Shown: piece by piece, positions 53,741 through 63,619 of the stretch
How positions within the stretch are numbered: position 1 is the first letter of the stretch
How the letters are laid out: every line of letters begins with the position of its first letter
Assembly: GCA_902826305.1 (NCBI GenBank)
Contig: CADEEH010000004.1
Location: 21,524 to 85,523, forward strand
Length of the DNA: 64,000 nucleotides
From: an uncultured Burkholderiales bacterium
GTDB lineage: Bacteria > Pseudomonadota > Gammaproteobacteria > Burkholderiales > Burkholderiaceae_E
Direction of reading: 5' to 3'
Notes under the pieces: generated by a model
Told to the model about the DNA's origin: nothing
Seen by the model: only the letters and a program-made list of their open reading frames with translations
The model's database searches: none
Program-made: the position numbers and the translations under genes

Positions 53741-55649
53741 GACCGCTCCTGATCCCAACGAAGACATCGAACACGCGCCGAGTGCCCGACGCCAGGGCGT
53801 GTCGGCACTGACTCTCGGCGCCATCGGCGTGGTCTATGGCGACATCGGTACCAGTCCGCTGTACACGATCAAGGAGGTGTTCTCCCCGCATACCGGTGTG
53901 ACGCTGGAGCAGCACAATCTGATCGGCGCGGTGTCGGTGATCCTGTGGGCGCTGATGCTGGTCGTGACGCTCAAGTATGTCGTGCTGATCCTGCGCGCGG
54001 ACAATCACGGCGAGGGCGGCGGGCTGGCGCTCACTGCGCTGGCCGCCGCCGCGGTGCGGTCACGGCCGAGACTGCGCACCGCCCTGTTGCTGCTGGGTGT
54101 CTTCGGTGCCACGCTGTTCTACGGCGACAGCGTGATCACGCCCGCGATCTCGGTGCTCGGCGCGATGGAAGGCCTGGAGATACTGACCCCGGCGCTCAAG
54201 CCCTTCGTCGTGCCGGTGACGCTGATCGTGCTGGTCGCTGTGTTCCTGGTGCAGCGCTACGGCACAGGCTTCGTCGGAAAGTTCTTCGGGCCGATCATCG
54301 TCGTCTGGTTCGTGACGCTGGGGGTCATCGGGGTGGTGCACATCGTCCAGCAGCCGACGATCCTGCAGGCGGTGAACCCGCTGCATGCCTGGGAGTTCAT
54401 CTCGACGCGGGGGCTGTATCTGCTGGCCACGCTCGGCGCCATCGTGCTGGCCCTCACCGGCGCGGAGGCACTGTATGCCGACATGGGACACTTCGGCGCA
54501 CGCCCGATCCGCATCGCCTGGACCGGTTTGGTCCTGCCGTCGCTGGCGCTGAACTACCTGGGCCAGGGCGCGCTGCTGATGGGTGATCCGAAGGCCATCG
54601 AGAATCCGTTCTACCGGCTGTTCCCCGAGTCGATGCTGCTGCCGGCGCTGGTGCTGGCGACGCTGGCCGCGATCATCGCTTCGCAGGCCGTGATCTCCGG
54701 TGCGTACTCGATGACCAAGCAGGCGATCCAGCTGGGCTTCCTGCCGCGCATGACCGTGCGTTACACCTCGGCCAGGGAGGCGGGCCAGATCTATCTGCCG
54801 GCGGTGAACTGGATGCTGCTGGTGGCCGTCATCGCCGCTGTGCTGCACTTCGGGACTTCCTCGGCGCTGGCGGCGGCCTATGGCATCGCGGTGACGCTGA
54901 CCATGATGATCACGACGGTCCTGACCTACTTCGTCGTGCGCGATGCGTGGAAACTGCCGACGCCGCTGGCGCTCGGCGCCACCGCCTTCTTCCTGGCACT
55001 CGATGCGTTGCTGGTGGCCGGTTGTGCGGTCAAATTCTTCGACGGGGGCTGGTTCCCGATCGTGCTCGGCCTTGCGATATTCGTCGGCATGACGACCTGG
55101 GCGCGAGGACGTGAGCTGCTGATGGCGGGTATCCGGCGCGACGGGCTCGAACTGAAGCCCTTCATCGACAGCCTGGATCCTCAGACCGTCCATCGGGTCG
55201 AACGGACGGCCGTCTATCCGGTCGCCGATCCGAGCACCGTGCCGCAGGCGCTGCTGCACAACCTCAAGCACAACCAGGTGCTGCACGAACGAAACGTCAT
55301 CCTGACGGTGAAATTCCACGACGTGCCCTGGGTGCCGATGCACGACCGCATCGAGGTCAAGCCGCTGGGCCACTCGTTCTGGCTGGTGGTGCTGCACTTC
55401 GGCTTCATGAACACGCCGGACGTGCCCAAGGCACTGGAGCTGGCGGGATCGCAGGGGCTGCAGATCCCTGCGTTCGAGACGACCTACTTCCTCAGCCGGG
55501 AGACCGTCGTGCCGACGCACGGCGCCGGCATGGCGGCCTGGCGCGAAGGGCTGTTCGCGGCGATGAGCCGCAATGCGGGTGGTGTCGTGGAGTTCTTCCG
55601 CCTGCCGGACAACGCGGTCGTCGAGCTGGGTACACGCGTGCAGATCTGA
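53739..55649 (+). CDS. kup: Kup-type low-affinity potassium transporter
   Basis: This 636-aa protein has the usual Kup length. [20 protein letters not shown] is the signature first span, followed by about eleven more spans (for example [20 protein letters not shown] and [24 protein letters not shown] stretches) and a ~130-residue cytoplasmic C-terminal domain. KUP proteins import K+ by proton symport. No regulatory element is visible. It is well separated from its neighbours and probably expressed alone. Confidence 0.94.
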   Translation: MTAPDPNEDIEHAPSARRQGVSALTLGAIGVVYGDIGTSPLYTIKEVFSPHTGVTLEQHNLIGAVSVILWALMLVVTLKYVVLILRADNHGEGGGLALTALAAAAVRSRPRLRTALLLLGVFGATLFYGDSVITPAISVLGAMEGLEILTPALKPFVVPVTLIVLVAVFLVQRYGTGFVGKFFGPIIVVWFVTLGVIGVVHIVQQPTILQAVNPLHAWEFISTRGLYLLATLGAIVLALTGAEALYADMGHFGARPIRIAWTGLVLPSLALNYLGQGALLMGDPKAIENPFYRLFPESMLLPALVLATLAAIIASQAVISGAYSMTKQAIQLGFLPRMTVRYTSAREAGQIYLPAVNWMLLVAVIAAVLHFGTSSALAAAYGIAVTLTMMITTVLTYFVVRDAWKLPTPLALGATAFFLALDALLVAGCAVKFFDGGWFPIVLGLAIFVGMTTWARGRELLMAGIRRDGLELKPFIDSLDPQTVHRVERTAVYPVADPSTVPQALLHNLKHNQVLHERNVILTVKFHDVPWVPMHDRIEVKPLGHSFWLVVLHFGFMNTPDVPKALELAGSQGLQIPAFETTYFLSRETVVPTHGAGMAAWREGLFAAMSRNAGGVVEFFRLPDNAVVELGTRVQI

Positions 55650-55676
55650 CTCGACGCGTCGACGCGACGGGATCGC

Positions 55677-55967
55677 TCAACCGCCTGCTGAACGCCCCTT
55701 GCCGGTCGCCGGCCGCTTCACCCGAGATGCAGGCTGCTCGGGCGCGAGCAGCGCAGGTTTCCGGGCCTTCGTCGACAAGGACGCGTTCAAAGCGACGGCC
55801 ATCGCCGCCTCGCCGCTCAACAGGTCGTGCCAGCGCAGTTCGACCTCGGGCGTGCGTTTGCCCTTGCCGAGCAGCCGGAGGCCGTCGGGATGGATGACGA
55901 CCGTGTAGTCGGCGCCGTCGATGGTGACCCGCCGCCGCAGTTCCTTGTCGAGGATCGTGGCCATCAT
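55677..55967 (-). CDS. Small conserved hypothetical protein
   Basis: This 96-aa protein (MMATILDKELRRRVTIDGAD) has an N-terminal ~55-residue domain of short strands (YTVVIHPDGLRLLGKGKRTP, VELRWHDLLSGE) seen in small conserved proteins of proteobacteria. A basic, Pro/Ala-rich tail follows. Function is unknown. It lies only 3 bp downstream of the SnoaL-like gene on the same strand, so the two are probably co-transcribed. Confidence 0.65.
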   Translation of the reverse strand: MMATILDKELRRRVTIDGADYTVVIHPDGLRLLGKGKRTPEVELRWHDLLSGEAAMAVALNASLSTKARKPALLAPEQPASRVKRPATGKGRSAGG

Positions 55968-55970
55968 TCA

Positions 55971-56366
55971 TCAACTCGGCGGATCGCCGACCGGTGTCTC
56001 GGTGTGCATCACACATTGCCAGCGATCCCCGTCGCGTACCCAGGTCGACGAATCGGTCATCTGCTGGACGATCTCTTCGCTGCCGTCCCTCGGCACCAGC
56101 ACCTGGCGCACGCGATAGGTCAGCACGGCGGTGTGCTCGGCCGGGAAGACCGATTCCATGTCGCTCAGTTCGAACGACTTGACGGTCATCGTGCCCTGCT
56201 CGGCCATCCGGCGATAGGTTGCGTGGTCGAACTTCATTGCACCGTGGGAACTGACCATCAGCGCCGGCTCGGTGAGCAGGTCTATGGCGGTCTGCGCATC
56301 CTCGTCGACAATCGCCTGCCAGAACTTGCGTTCGAGCCCCATCAAAGTCTGGGTGTCGTCGGTCAT
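55971..56366 (-). CDS. SnoaL/NTF2-like (DUF4440-type) protein
   Basis: The ATG at 56366 follows GAGGAGCG, which decides the start. The 131-aa protein reads MGLERKFWQAIVDEDAQTAI, DLLTEPALMVSSHGAMKFDH and TDSSTWVRDGDRWQCVMHTE, the pattern of NTF2-like small proteins with a conical pocket. Ligand or catalytic role is unknown. It is followed at once by the 96-aa hypothetical gene. Confidence 0.78.
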   Translation of the reverse strand: MTDDTQTLMGLERKFWQAIVDEDAQTAIDLLTEPALMVSSHGAMKFDHATYRRMAEQGTMTVKSFELSDMESVFPAEHTAVLTYRVRQVLVPRDGSEEIVQQMTDSSTWVRDGDRWQCVMHTETPVGDPPS

Positions 56367-56460
56367 CACTCGCTCCTCGTCGCGTTGGGGGTCAAACCAG
56401 CGTGCCATCCAGGCGTGGTGCCGGCCATCGGACATCGACGCGTGTACGGTCGGCGGGTTC

Positions 56461-56937
56461 CTACAGACGCCGGTGTGCTGTCGACCGCGCGTTGCGGTAG
56501 TCCGCCATCAGCGTCGCGAACTCGTGGTTCGCAGGAAAGCGCTCGAAGCTGCGTTGCGCCCCGGTCTGGGCCCACGCCAGCTTCTCGGCGGTCTGGGTCT
56601 CGGCCCACGGCGCGAACCAATGCGGATCATCGAGCATCGTCGCGCGGACGTTCGTCATTTCCGGATGCCCGACGAGTTCGGTGAAGACCCAGCTCTTGCA
56701 CCAGCCGCAGTGGTGGTGACGACCCTGGTCGCCGTGGATGCCGCCGATCTCGGTGTCGCCCTGCACGACGGCGAAATCGCTCGTGGCCATCATCAGCGTC
56801 GTCGAAAACGCGCTCGCCGACATCCGCTGGCAGCCTCGACAGTGACACGCGATCTCCATCAACGGAGGACCGGAGAGACGGAAGCGGACGCGGCCGCATC
56901 GGCAGCCGCCTTCGACGGGAAATTGCGGGAGGGTCAT
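56461..56937 (-). CDS. GFA/CENP-V family zinc protein
   Basis: The product is 158 aa from ATG 56937 (MTLPQFPVEGGCRCGRVRFR). Zinc-binding Cys clusters GCRCG, CHCRGCQRM and CGWC follow the glutathione-dependent formaldehyde-activating enzyme (GFA) fold. Members bind two zinc ions; some bind glutathione adducts and many have no proven activity. It is divergent from the TRAP operon, with a 203-bp shared upstream region. Confidence 0.88.
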   Translation of the reverse strand: MTLPQFPVEGGCRCGRVRFRLSGPPLMEIACHCRGCQRMSASAFSTTLMMATSDFAVVQGDTEIGGIHGDQGRHHHCGWCKSWVFTELVGHPEMTNVRATMLDDPHWFAPWAETQTAEKLAWAQTGAQRSFERFPANHEFATLMADYRNARSTAHRRL

Positions 56938-57140
56938 GACGGCGGCCCGTGCGGTGATGAAACGGATCGCATTCTCGACCCGTTTGCCGGCTGCCGGACG
57001 AATTGCCCCTGATCGCCACGCGCTGCCTTCCGCCGGGCGTTGCTCATGGCGGCTGCCCGAGTGGCAAGGAGTCCCTCGCGGCGGTACAGTGCGACGGAAG
57101 CTGCCCTCAAAACCAACACAAGACGACCCCGGAGACACCG

Positions 57141-58154
57141 ATGTCCATCGATCCCAGCACTGTCCGTCGCGGCACCCTGCGTACCCTCGGCGCGTTCGGC
57201 GCCGCCACGACCCTCGGCGCACCCTGGATCCACGTCCGTGCGCAGGGCAAGGTCATCAAGCTCGCGCATCACGTGAGCCTGCAGTCCGAGCAGCACAAGG
57301 CGGCCGAGCAGTTCGGCGAACTGCTGCAGAAGTACACCAGCGGCGCGCTGACGGTCCGTGTGCTGCCGGCGGCGCAAGCCGGCGGCCAGCGCGAGGCGGT
57401 GGAGTCGGTGTCGCTGGGGGCGCTGGAGATGGCCTACGGCGAATCCGGCCTGTACGCCAACACCGTGCCGCGCTTCGGCGTGATCGCTTTGCCGTACATG
57501 TACCGCGACGTCAAACACTGGCAATCGGTGGTCGAAGGGCCGATCGGCCAGGGCCTCGCCGCCGATCTGCAGAAGGCCAACGGGCTGCGGATCGTCAACT
57601 GGATGATCGGGGGTTACCGCGACACCTACCTGCGCACCAAGGCGATCCGCAAGCCCGAGGATTTCGCCGGCGTGAAGATCCGCCTGCCCGAGGCCCCGGT
57701 GTTCGTCCGCACGTTCCGTGCGCTGGGGGCGATCCCGACCCCGATCCCGGCGCCCGAGATGTATTCGGCGTTGCAGACCGGTGTCGTCGACGCGATGGAG
57801 GGCTCGGCCGAGACCGCGTTCACGTTCAAGATCTTCGAGGTCGCGAAGTACATGTCGCGCACCCGGCACATCCTGCTCGACGGCAGCTTCGTGATCAACG
57901 GCAGGTTCTACGACGCGTTGCCCAAGGACCAGCAGGCGGCGATCGAACGCGCCGCCGGCGAGGTGGCCGCCGAGCAGCGCCGGGAGCACTTCGTTCGCGA
58001 GGCGGCCTGGGTCGAGAAGCTGAAGGCGAGCGGCCGGCTCGAGAGCAACGACGTCGACCTGGCCGCCTTCGCGACCAAGCTCGCGCCGGTGCATGACGAG
58101 TTCGCCTCGGCGGCCAAAGCGACCGACATCGTCGCCAAGATCAAGGCGCTCTGA
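57141..58154 (+). CDS. TRAP transporter substrate-binding protein (DctP type)
   Basis: The ATG at 57141 follows GGAG. The 337-aa protein has a Tat-like signal (TVRRGTLRTLGAFGAATTLG, ending near VRA-Q). IKLAHHVSLQSEQHKAAEQF opens the mature part, and VKIRLPEAPVFVRTFRALGA with PTPIPAPEMYSALQTGVVDA, which holds the carboxylate-binding Arg and the hinge, is typical of DctP. It binds a carboxylate ligand in the periplasm. The membrane subunits follow directly. Confidence 0.93.
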   Translation: MSIDPSTVRRGTLRTLGAFGAATTLGAPWIHVRAQGKVIKLAHHVSLQSEQHKAAEQFGELLQKYTSGALTVRVLPAAQAGGQREAVESVSLGALEMAYGESGLYANTVPRFGVIALPYMYRDVKHWQSVVEGPIGQGLAADLQKANGLRIVNWMIGGYRDTYLRTKAIRKPEDFAGVKIRLPEAPVFVRTFRALGAIPTPIPAPEMYSALQTGVVDAMEGSAETAFTFKIFEVAKYMSRTRHILLDGSFVINGRFYDALPKDQQAAIERAAGEVAAEQRREHFVREAAWVEKLKASGRLESNDVDLAAFATKLAPVHDEFASAAKATDIVAKIKAL

Positions 58155-58225
58155 GGCGGGGCTGGCGGGGACACGGCGATGGACGACGATCGGCCATCAG
58201 CCGACGATCGCGAAGGCGGCGGACG

Positions 58226-58747
58226 GTGAACGGATCACTCGTGCTGCGAGCGCTGATCGCCATCGCGCGGCTGTCGTGTGTCGCGAGCTTCGCGGCGTTC
58301 TGTGTGCTGACGCTGATCCAGGTCGTGAACCGCTACCTGATCGGCTGGCCGCTGTTCTGGACCGAGGAGGTCGCGGTGCTGCTCTTCGTCTGGAGCGTGA
58401 TGGTCGGCCTGCCGGTGGCGCTGTGGGAGCGGCAGGAGATCGCGGTCGAGCTGTTCCCGTTGCCGGACGGTCGCCTGCGGCGGGTGCTGCGCGGCGCGGC
58501 GGACCTGGTCTCGCTGGTCTTCCTGGTGCTGCTCGCGGTCTCCGGATGGATGCTGATCGATCGGGCCGGCGGCGCGTTGACGCCGGCGATCGGCCTGGCG
58601 CGTGCATGGGCCTACGCCAGCATCCCGGTGGGCGCCGCGCTCGGCGCGGTCGTGCTGGTCGCGCGCTGGTGGCGCGACCGGAACACCGCCGGCGGCGCGG
58701 CGCCCGGTGAACCCGGCCCAGGTGATGCTGGCTACGCTCACGATTAG
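58226..58747 (+). CDS. TRAP transporter small permease (DctQ type)
   Basis: This 173-aa protein starts with GTG at 58226. Four hydrophobic spans are visible (ALIAIARLSCVASFAAFCVL, FWTEEVAVLLFVWSVMVGLP, LVSLVFLVLLAVSGWMLI, AYASIPVGAALGAVVLVA). NRYLIGWPLFWTEE is the usual DctQ motif. It overlaps the large permease gene by 23 bp. Confidence 0.9.
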   Translation: MNGSLVLRALIAIARLSCVASFAAFCVLTLIQVVNRYLIGWPLFWTEEVAVLLFVWSVMVGLPVALWERQEIAVELFPLPDGRLRRVLRGAADLVSLVFLVLLAVSGWMLIDRAGGALTPAIGLARAWAYASIPVGAALGAVVLVARWWRDRNTAGGAAPGEPGPGDAGYAHD

Positions 58748-60005
58748 TCTCGTCGTCTTCCTGCTGCTCGGTGTGCCGATCGCATTCGCGCTCGGCATGG
58801 CCGGTGTGGTCGCGGTGCTGGTCAGCGAGACGATCCCGCTGGTGGTGGTTGCGCAGAAGGTCTATTCGTCGCTCGACAGCTTCCCGCTGCTGGCGATTCC
58901 GCTGTTCATCTACGCCGGCGCGGTGATGAACGAAGGCGGCATCACGGTGCGCATCATCGACCTGGCGCGGGCACTCGTCGGCCACCTGCGAGGCGGCCTG
59001 GGGCAGGTCGCCGTGGTCACCAGCGCGATCTTCGCCAGCATCTCCGGATCGGCGTCGGCGACCGCCGCGGCCGTCGGCGGCATGCTGCTGCCGTCGATGC
59101 GCGACGAGGGTTACGACCAGCCCTATTCGGTGGTCATCGTCGCGTCGGCGGCGATTCTCGGACCGATCATCCCGCCGAGCATCCTGATGGTGATCTTCAG
59201 TTCGATGACCGGCGCGTCGGTGGGTGAGCTTTTCATCGCCGGGCTGGTGCCGGGGCTGCTGATCACCGTCGTGCTGATGTCGATGGTGTGGCTGCTCGCG
59301 GGCCGGATGGGCGGACGCCGGAACACTCGTGCCAGCGCCGCGCAGATCGGCCGCGCGTTCGTGCGCGCGCTGCCGGCGCTGGTGATGCCGGTGATCATCA
59401 TCCTCGGCATCCTGAGTGGTGTGTTCACCGCGACGGAGGCCGGCATCGTCGCGGTCGCCTACGGCATCGTCTACGGCTTCGCGACTCGCGAGCTGACCGT
59501 GCAGCGGCTGGTCCGGCAGACGGTGGCCGCGGCCGTCGTCTCCTCGAGCATCCTGGTGATCCTCGGCGGCGCAGCGCTAGTGAGCTGGCTGATCTCGCGC
59601 GAGGGGGTGCCGGCGCAGCTCGCGATGCTGATCCAGCAGTGGGTGTCGTCGCGCGAGATGTTCCTGCTGCTGCTGGTGATCGTGCTCTTCGTCGTCGGCA
59701 TCTTCATCGAGCCGATCCCGGCGATGATCATGCTGGTGCCGGTGCTGCTGCCGATCGCCGCGGCCTACGGCGTCGAGGCGACCCACTTCGCGGTCATCCT
59801 GACCGTCGGCGTGCTGCTCGGGTCACTGTCGCCACCGATCGCGGTGCTGGTGTTGATCGCGGCGAAAGTGGCCCGGATCGACTACGCCCGCACGAATCGG
59901 CCGCTGGTCCCCGTGTTCGCGGCGCTGACGCTGGTCCACCTGGTCATCGCGTACGTGCCGGCGTTGTCGTTGTGGCTACCGCGTGTGATGGGATTCGGCG
60001 GTTGA
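58725..60005 (+). CDS. TRAP transporter large permease (DctM type)
   Basis: This 426-aa protein starts at ATG 58725 within the end of the DctQ-like gene; upstream codons are a shadow of that gene. It has about twelve spans, with GVPIAFALGMAGVVAVL, LDSFPLLAIPLFIYAGAVMN and SGSASATAAAVGGMLLPSMR as typical DctM motifs. It is the sodium-driven channel of the TRAP system. With the P and Q subunits the operon is complete. Confidence 0.93.
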   Translation: MLATLTISLVVFLLLGVPIAFALGMAGVVAVLVSETIPLVVVAQKVYSSLDSFPLLAIPLFIYAGAVMNEGGITVRIIDLARALVGHLRGGLGQVAVVTSAIFASISGSASATAAAVGGMLLPSMRDEGYDQPYSVVIVASAAILGPIIPPSILMVIFSSMTGASVGELFIAGLVPGLLITVVLMSMVWLLAGRMGGRRNTRASAAQIGRAFVRALPALVMPVIIILGILSGVFTATEAGIVAVAYGIVYGFATRELTVQRLVRQTVAAAVVSSSILVILGGAALVSWLISREGVPAQLAMLIQQWVSSREMFLLLLVIVLFVVGIFIEPIPAMIMLVPVLLPIAAAYGVEATHFAVILTVGVLLGSLSPPIAVLVLIAAKVARIDYARTNRPLVPVFAALTLVHLVIAYVPALSLWLPRVMGFGG

Positions 60006-60152
60006 GGCTTCACTCTGCCGTCATGACGATTCCTGCCGGCCCGATCGACGAGTGCACACGAGTGCTCGTCCTACGTGGGCAGAGGAAACTCGCGGACAGC
60101 ACTCGGCGGACCGCAGTTCCACCATGAACTGTCTCAACCCGTCGGAGTCGTC

Positions 60153-60227
60153 ATGGGCAAATATTTCATCGCCTGGCTGCTGGGTGTGCCGGTGTTCGTG
60201 CTGGCGCTGTTCTATTTCTTCTTCTGA
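60153..60227 (+). CDS. 24-aa single-span membrane peptide
   Basis: ATG 60153 to TGA 60227 encodes a peptide starting MGKYFIAWLLGVPVFVLALF and ending in aromatic residues. A GGAG lies 7-11 bases before the ATG. The whole peptide is one hydrophobic span with Lys near the start. Similar tiny proteins (M-G-K-Y-F-x-A-W-L-L-G-V-P) occur in proteobacteria, often left unannotated. The role is unknown; it may modulate a membrane complex. Confidence 0.55.
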   Translation: MGKYFIAWLLGVPVFVLALFYFFF

Positions 60228-60342
60228 GCGAGTCGCGTCCTCGGCCTGCCCGTCGTCATCGGCCTACATCCGATCGGCCGGTTGTCCGCCTGCGGCGCGA
60301 CGCCGGCATTCCTACGATGCCGATTCCCTCAAGGAGAACACG

Positions 60343-60765
60343 ATGAGCACCCAGCCGATCGACGCACTACACGACATCCATACCGCCACGAACGATGTCC
60401 TCAAGGGTTATCGCGAGATGGCCGCGCGGGCCGAGCCCGACATCCAGCCGGTGATCCGGCGGCTGACCGAGCTGCACGAACGCCATGCCGCCGAGCAGGC
60501 CGCGGAACTGGGTCGCCTGCGCGAGGCCGGCAAGGACGACACGTCACTGCAGGGCACCGTCAACAAGGCGGTCGTAATCATGCGCGACTGGCTTTCCAAT
60601 CTCGACCAGGACGCGCTGCCGGCGGTGCGCAAAGGCGAGGAGTCGCTGCGCCGGGAGTACGAGAAGGCACTCGAGGACGGCAACGTGTCGGGTCACCCGA
60701 GCGTGGGTCCGATGTTCAAGACCCAGATGACGGCGATTGCCGCCGAGATCGCGCGCCTGCCGTAA
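60343..60765 (+). CDS. DUF2383 (PA2169-like) four-helix protein
   Basis: The ATG at 60343 follows AAGGAG. The 140-aa protein is almost wholly helical and matches the DUF2383/PA2169 family: HTATNDVLKGYREMAARAEP, LTELHERHAAEQAAELGRLR and DTSLQGTVNKAVVIMRDWLS. These are ferritin-like four-helix bundles often linked to stress response. It is likely monocistronic. Confidence 0.88.
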   Translation: MSTQPIDALHDIHTATNDVLKGYREMAARAEPDIQPVIRRLTELHERHAAEQAAELGRLREAGKDDTSLQGTVNKAVVIMRDWLSNLDQDALPAVRKGEESLRREYEKALEDGNVSGHPSVGPMFKTQMTAIAAEIARLP

Positions 60766-60834
60766 GCAGCGACCGTAGGAATCCCGCGCAGGCTCTGACG
60801 CTTTCGCGCCGGAGTCTGCGCGAGGCCGCGCCGC

Positions 60835-62175
60835 CTACTGCGCGGCCCGTGTCACCCGCCACACCGTGTTGCCGACATCGTCGGCCACCAGCAACTCGGC
60901 GCGGCCATCGATCGCGACCCCGACGGGACGACCGAACGCTTCTCCGCGCTCACTGACGAAGCCGCCGAGCACGTCGACCGGTGGACCCGACGGCTTGCCG
61001 GCTGCAAACGGCACGAACACCACCTTGTAGCCGACCAGCGGCTTACGATTCCACGAGCCATGCTGGCCGATGAACATGCCATTGGCGAATGGCGCCGGCA
61101 GGGCGGACTTGCCGGCGTATACGAGACCAAGCGCCGCGACGTGTGCGCCGAGTGCGTAGTCCGGTCTGACTGCCTTGGCGACCAGGTCCGGTCGTGGCGG
61201 CTTGGCGCGTTCGTCGACATGTTGGCCGAAGTAGCTGTACGGCCAGCCGTAGAACGCATCGCGGCTGACCGAGGTCAGGTAGTCCGGCACCAGGTCGTTG
61301 CCGATCTCGTCGCGCTCGTTCGACACCGTCCACAGTCGTCCGGTTGCGGGCTCCCAGGCCATGCCGTTCGGATTGCGCAGTCCGGTCGCGTACAGCCGCT
61401 TGTTGCCGCTGGCCCGGTCGATCTCCCAGATCGCCGCTCGCCCTTCTTCGGCGTCCATCCCGTTCTCGGCGACATTGCTGTTCGAACCGACGGTTGCATA
61501 GAGCATCCGGCCATCGGGCGACGCGACGATGTTCTTCGTCCAATGGTGGTTGAGGCTGCCGGCCGGCAGGTCGGTGACCTTCGTGCCCGGCGCGGTGATG
61601 GTCGTCTGGCCGGTCTCGTACGGGAACTTCATCACTGCGTCCGTGTTGGCCACATACAGGTCGGAGCCGACCAGCGCCATGCCGAACGGGGAGTTCAACC
61701 CGTCGAGGAATACCCGTTTCGTCTCGGCGACGCCGTCGCGGTCGGTATCACGCAGCAACACGATCCGATTTGCGCTCGGCACACCGGCGCCGGCTTTGGC
61801 CTGCACCGTTTTCATCGCCTTGCCCTTGATGCCCTGGGCGTCCTCGGGTTTGGGCGGCGCATTCGTCTCGGCGACGAGCACGTCGCCATTGGGCAGCACG
61901 TGCAGCCAGCGGGGATGGTCGAGCCCGCGGGCGAACGCTGTGACCGCCAGGCCCGGCGCGGCGACCGGCTTTGCAGTCGACGGCCAGCCGATCGCCGGCG
62001 CGATCTGCACCGTGGGTACCAGCTGCTTGTCGACCGGCTCGATCCGGGGATTGGCGCCCACGGTGTCGGACGGCGAGGCGACCGGGCCGGAGCCGGCCGG
62101 CCCGAGGAGCGCACTGGTTCCACACGCGGCGAGCAGCGTGGTGGCGAGCAGCGAGGTGGGGACGAACACGCGCAT
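60835..62175 (-). CDS. PQQ-type sugar/sorbosone dehydrogenase-like lipoprotein
   Basis: This 446-aa protein starts at 62175 with a lipobox ([12 protein letters not shown], Cys about residue 17). It is a six-bladed propeller of the glucose/sorbosone dehydrogenase family: [60 protein letters not shown] and [18 protein letters not shown]. It probably oxidises a sugar or alcohol at the membrane surface using PQQ; the cofactor is inferred from family membership. It is monocistronic. Confidence 0.86.
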   Translation of the reverse strand: MRVFVPTSLLATTLLAACGTSALLGPAGSGPVASPSDTVGANPRIEPVDKQLVPTVQIAPAIGWPSTAKPVAAPGLAVTAFARGLDHPRWLHVLPNGDVLVAETNAPPKPEDAQGIKGKAMKTVQAKAGAGVPSANRIVLLRDTDRDGVAETKRVFLDGLNSPFGMALVGSDLYVANTDAVMKFPYETGQTTITAPGTKVTDLPAGSLNHHWTKNIVASPDGRMLYATVGSNSNVAENGMDAEEGRAAIWEIDRASGNKRLYATGLRNPNGMAWEPATGRLWTVSNERDEIGNDLVPDYLTSVSRDAFYGWPYSYFGQHVDERAKPPRPDLVAKAVRPDYALGAHVAALGLVYAGKSALPAPFANGMFIGQHGSWNRKPLVGYKVVFVPFAAGKPSGPPVDVLGGFVSERGEAFGRPVGVAIDGRAELLVADDVGNTVWRVTRAAQ

Positions 62176-62361
62176 GTCGGATCCTTCATCGATCGGGGAG
62201 TGCCCTGGGGAGCGCGGTTGTGTCGTGGACAACCGCGCTGTCGTCTATCACAGGGCAATCGACATGCCCGCCGTGTCGCGGGTCGCCACGGTGCGCGATT
62301 TGCAGCGGGGAGGTGGCCTGGAAGAGGCGGCTTCGATGAAGCGGGCCTGGACCAGCCGGCT

Positions 62362-63594
62362 TCAACCAGCCGGCCGACGCGTGTGCTGGAGAAAGAAACG
62401 CAGCATCTCGCGGCTCGCGTCCGGGCCCTGCGCATCGGTGTAGCTGCCTCCTGGCTGGCCCCCCGACCAGGCGTGGCCGGCCCCGTGCACCATCCAGTGT
62501 TCGACAACCGGTCGCCCGCTGTCCGAGGTGTGGATCGCGCGGGTGAAACGCCGGCCGCCGGCGGACACATCCTGCTCGACCACCGGGCGGCCCTCCGACG
62601 CCAACGCGGCACCGACGCGGCTTCGCAGGACGGCGGCGACGACCTGTTCACCATTGCGCGGGTGGACCGTCGGGTCCCGATCGCCGTGAAAGACGATCGT
62701 CGGCACTGGCAACTCGGCGGGCGGCTGCGGCTTCATCCCGTTCAAGCGCGGCGGTGATCCCGCTTGTGCCCCGGCCCGTGGGTCGGCTTCGACACTGCCG
62801 GTGCGCATCGCCGCCAGCGCCTGGGGCAGGCTGCGTGCCGCGCCTGGGGGCAGCCCCGAATGCACCCCGACCGCGGCGAACACGTCCGGGTAGGCGGCGG
62901 CGACCACCGACGCCATCGCGCCGCCGGCCGACATCCCCGCGATGTAGACACGATCCGGGTCGATGCCATGGGAGTCGATCACCGCCTGGGTCATCGTGGC
63001 GATCACGGCGGCCTCGCCGCGGCCGCGGGCCTGGTGGGTGTGCTTGAACCAGTTCCAGCAGCGTTGCGGATTGGCGTCGGACGCCTGGCCAGGGTAGAGC
63101 ACATAGACGCCTTGCTCGCGCGCGAGTCCGTTCATCCCGGTGCCGGTGGCGAAGTCATCCGGATCCTGTGTGCAGCCGTGCAGCATCACCACCAGCGGCA
63201 GCCGACGGTCGTCGGCGCGGGGCGGCACGTAGAGCTTGTAGGCGCGGGTCAGCGAGGCGTGGGTGTGTGTGCCGGCGATGAACTCGCCGGCAGTCACGCG
63301 TGCACCACGATCCGCCACGCACGCGCCGGGGTCCGACTCGATGGGGTGGTCGGGGCCGGGCAGCACGTGGGGATCGCCGCGATCGGGAACTTCGACGATG
63401 CAGCCGTCGAGCACGATCGACGGGTCCGCGTCGTGTCGATAGGGCGCACCGCCCGTGGCGCGCGCATCACGCGCGGCCGGGGTCGCGCCGGCGCCGCCGA
63501 GCGCCTGCTGGATCAACGCGGTGGCTTCGGCCAGGCGACCTTCCCGGGTGAGCCGGGTCGCATCGCGCATCAGGTCCTGGAACGTCGGTGTCAT
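62362..63594 (-). CDS. PHB-depolymerase-family esterase
   Basis: This 410-aa protein starts at ATG 63594. LPLVVMLHGCTQDPDDFATG is the oxyanion strand, YIAGMSAGGAMASVVAA holds the lipase box (GMSAG), IVFHGDRDPTVHP the acid and VHGAGHAWSGG the His, so the triad is complete. The first ~110 residues look like a helical linker domain. No signal peptide is visible, so it may act on intracellular polyesters or other esters. It lies just downstream of a ribbon-helix-helix gene, an association I have seen in similar genomes. Confidence 0.88.
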   Translation of the reverse strand: MTPTFQDLMRDATRLTREGRLAEATALIQQALGGAGATPAARDARATGGAPYRHDADPSIVLDGCIVEVPDRGDPHVLPGPDHPIESDPGACVADRGARVTAGEFIAGTHTHASLTRAYKLYVPPRADDRRLPLVVMLHGCTQDPDDFATGTGMNGLAREQGVYVLYPGQASDANPQRCWNWFKHTHQARGRGEAAVIATMTQAVIDSHGIDPDRVYIAGMSAGGAMASVVAAAYPDVFAAVGVHSGLPPGAARSLPQALAAMRTGSVEADPRAGAQAGSPPRLNGMKPQPPAELPVPTIVFHGDRDPTVHPRNGEQVVAAVLRSRVGAALASEGRPVVEQDVSAGGRRFTRAIHTSDSGRPVVEHWMVHGAGHAWSGGQPGGSYTDAQGPDASREMLRFFLQHTRRPAG

Positions 63595-63619
63595 GGATTC
63601 CTTGAAAACTTCGATGGGG

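Noticed and set aside
54060..55520. Antisense frame of 486 codons opposite kup
   Set aside because: Shadow of an unmistakable Kup gene.
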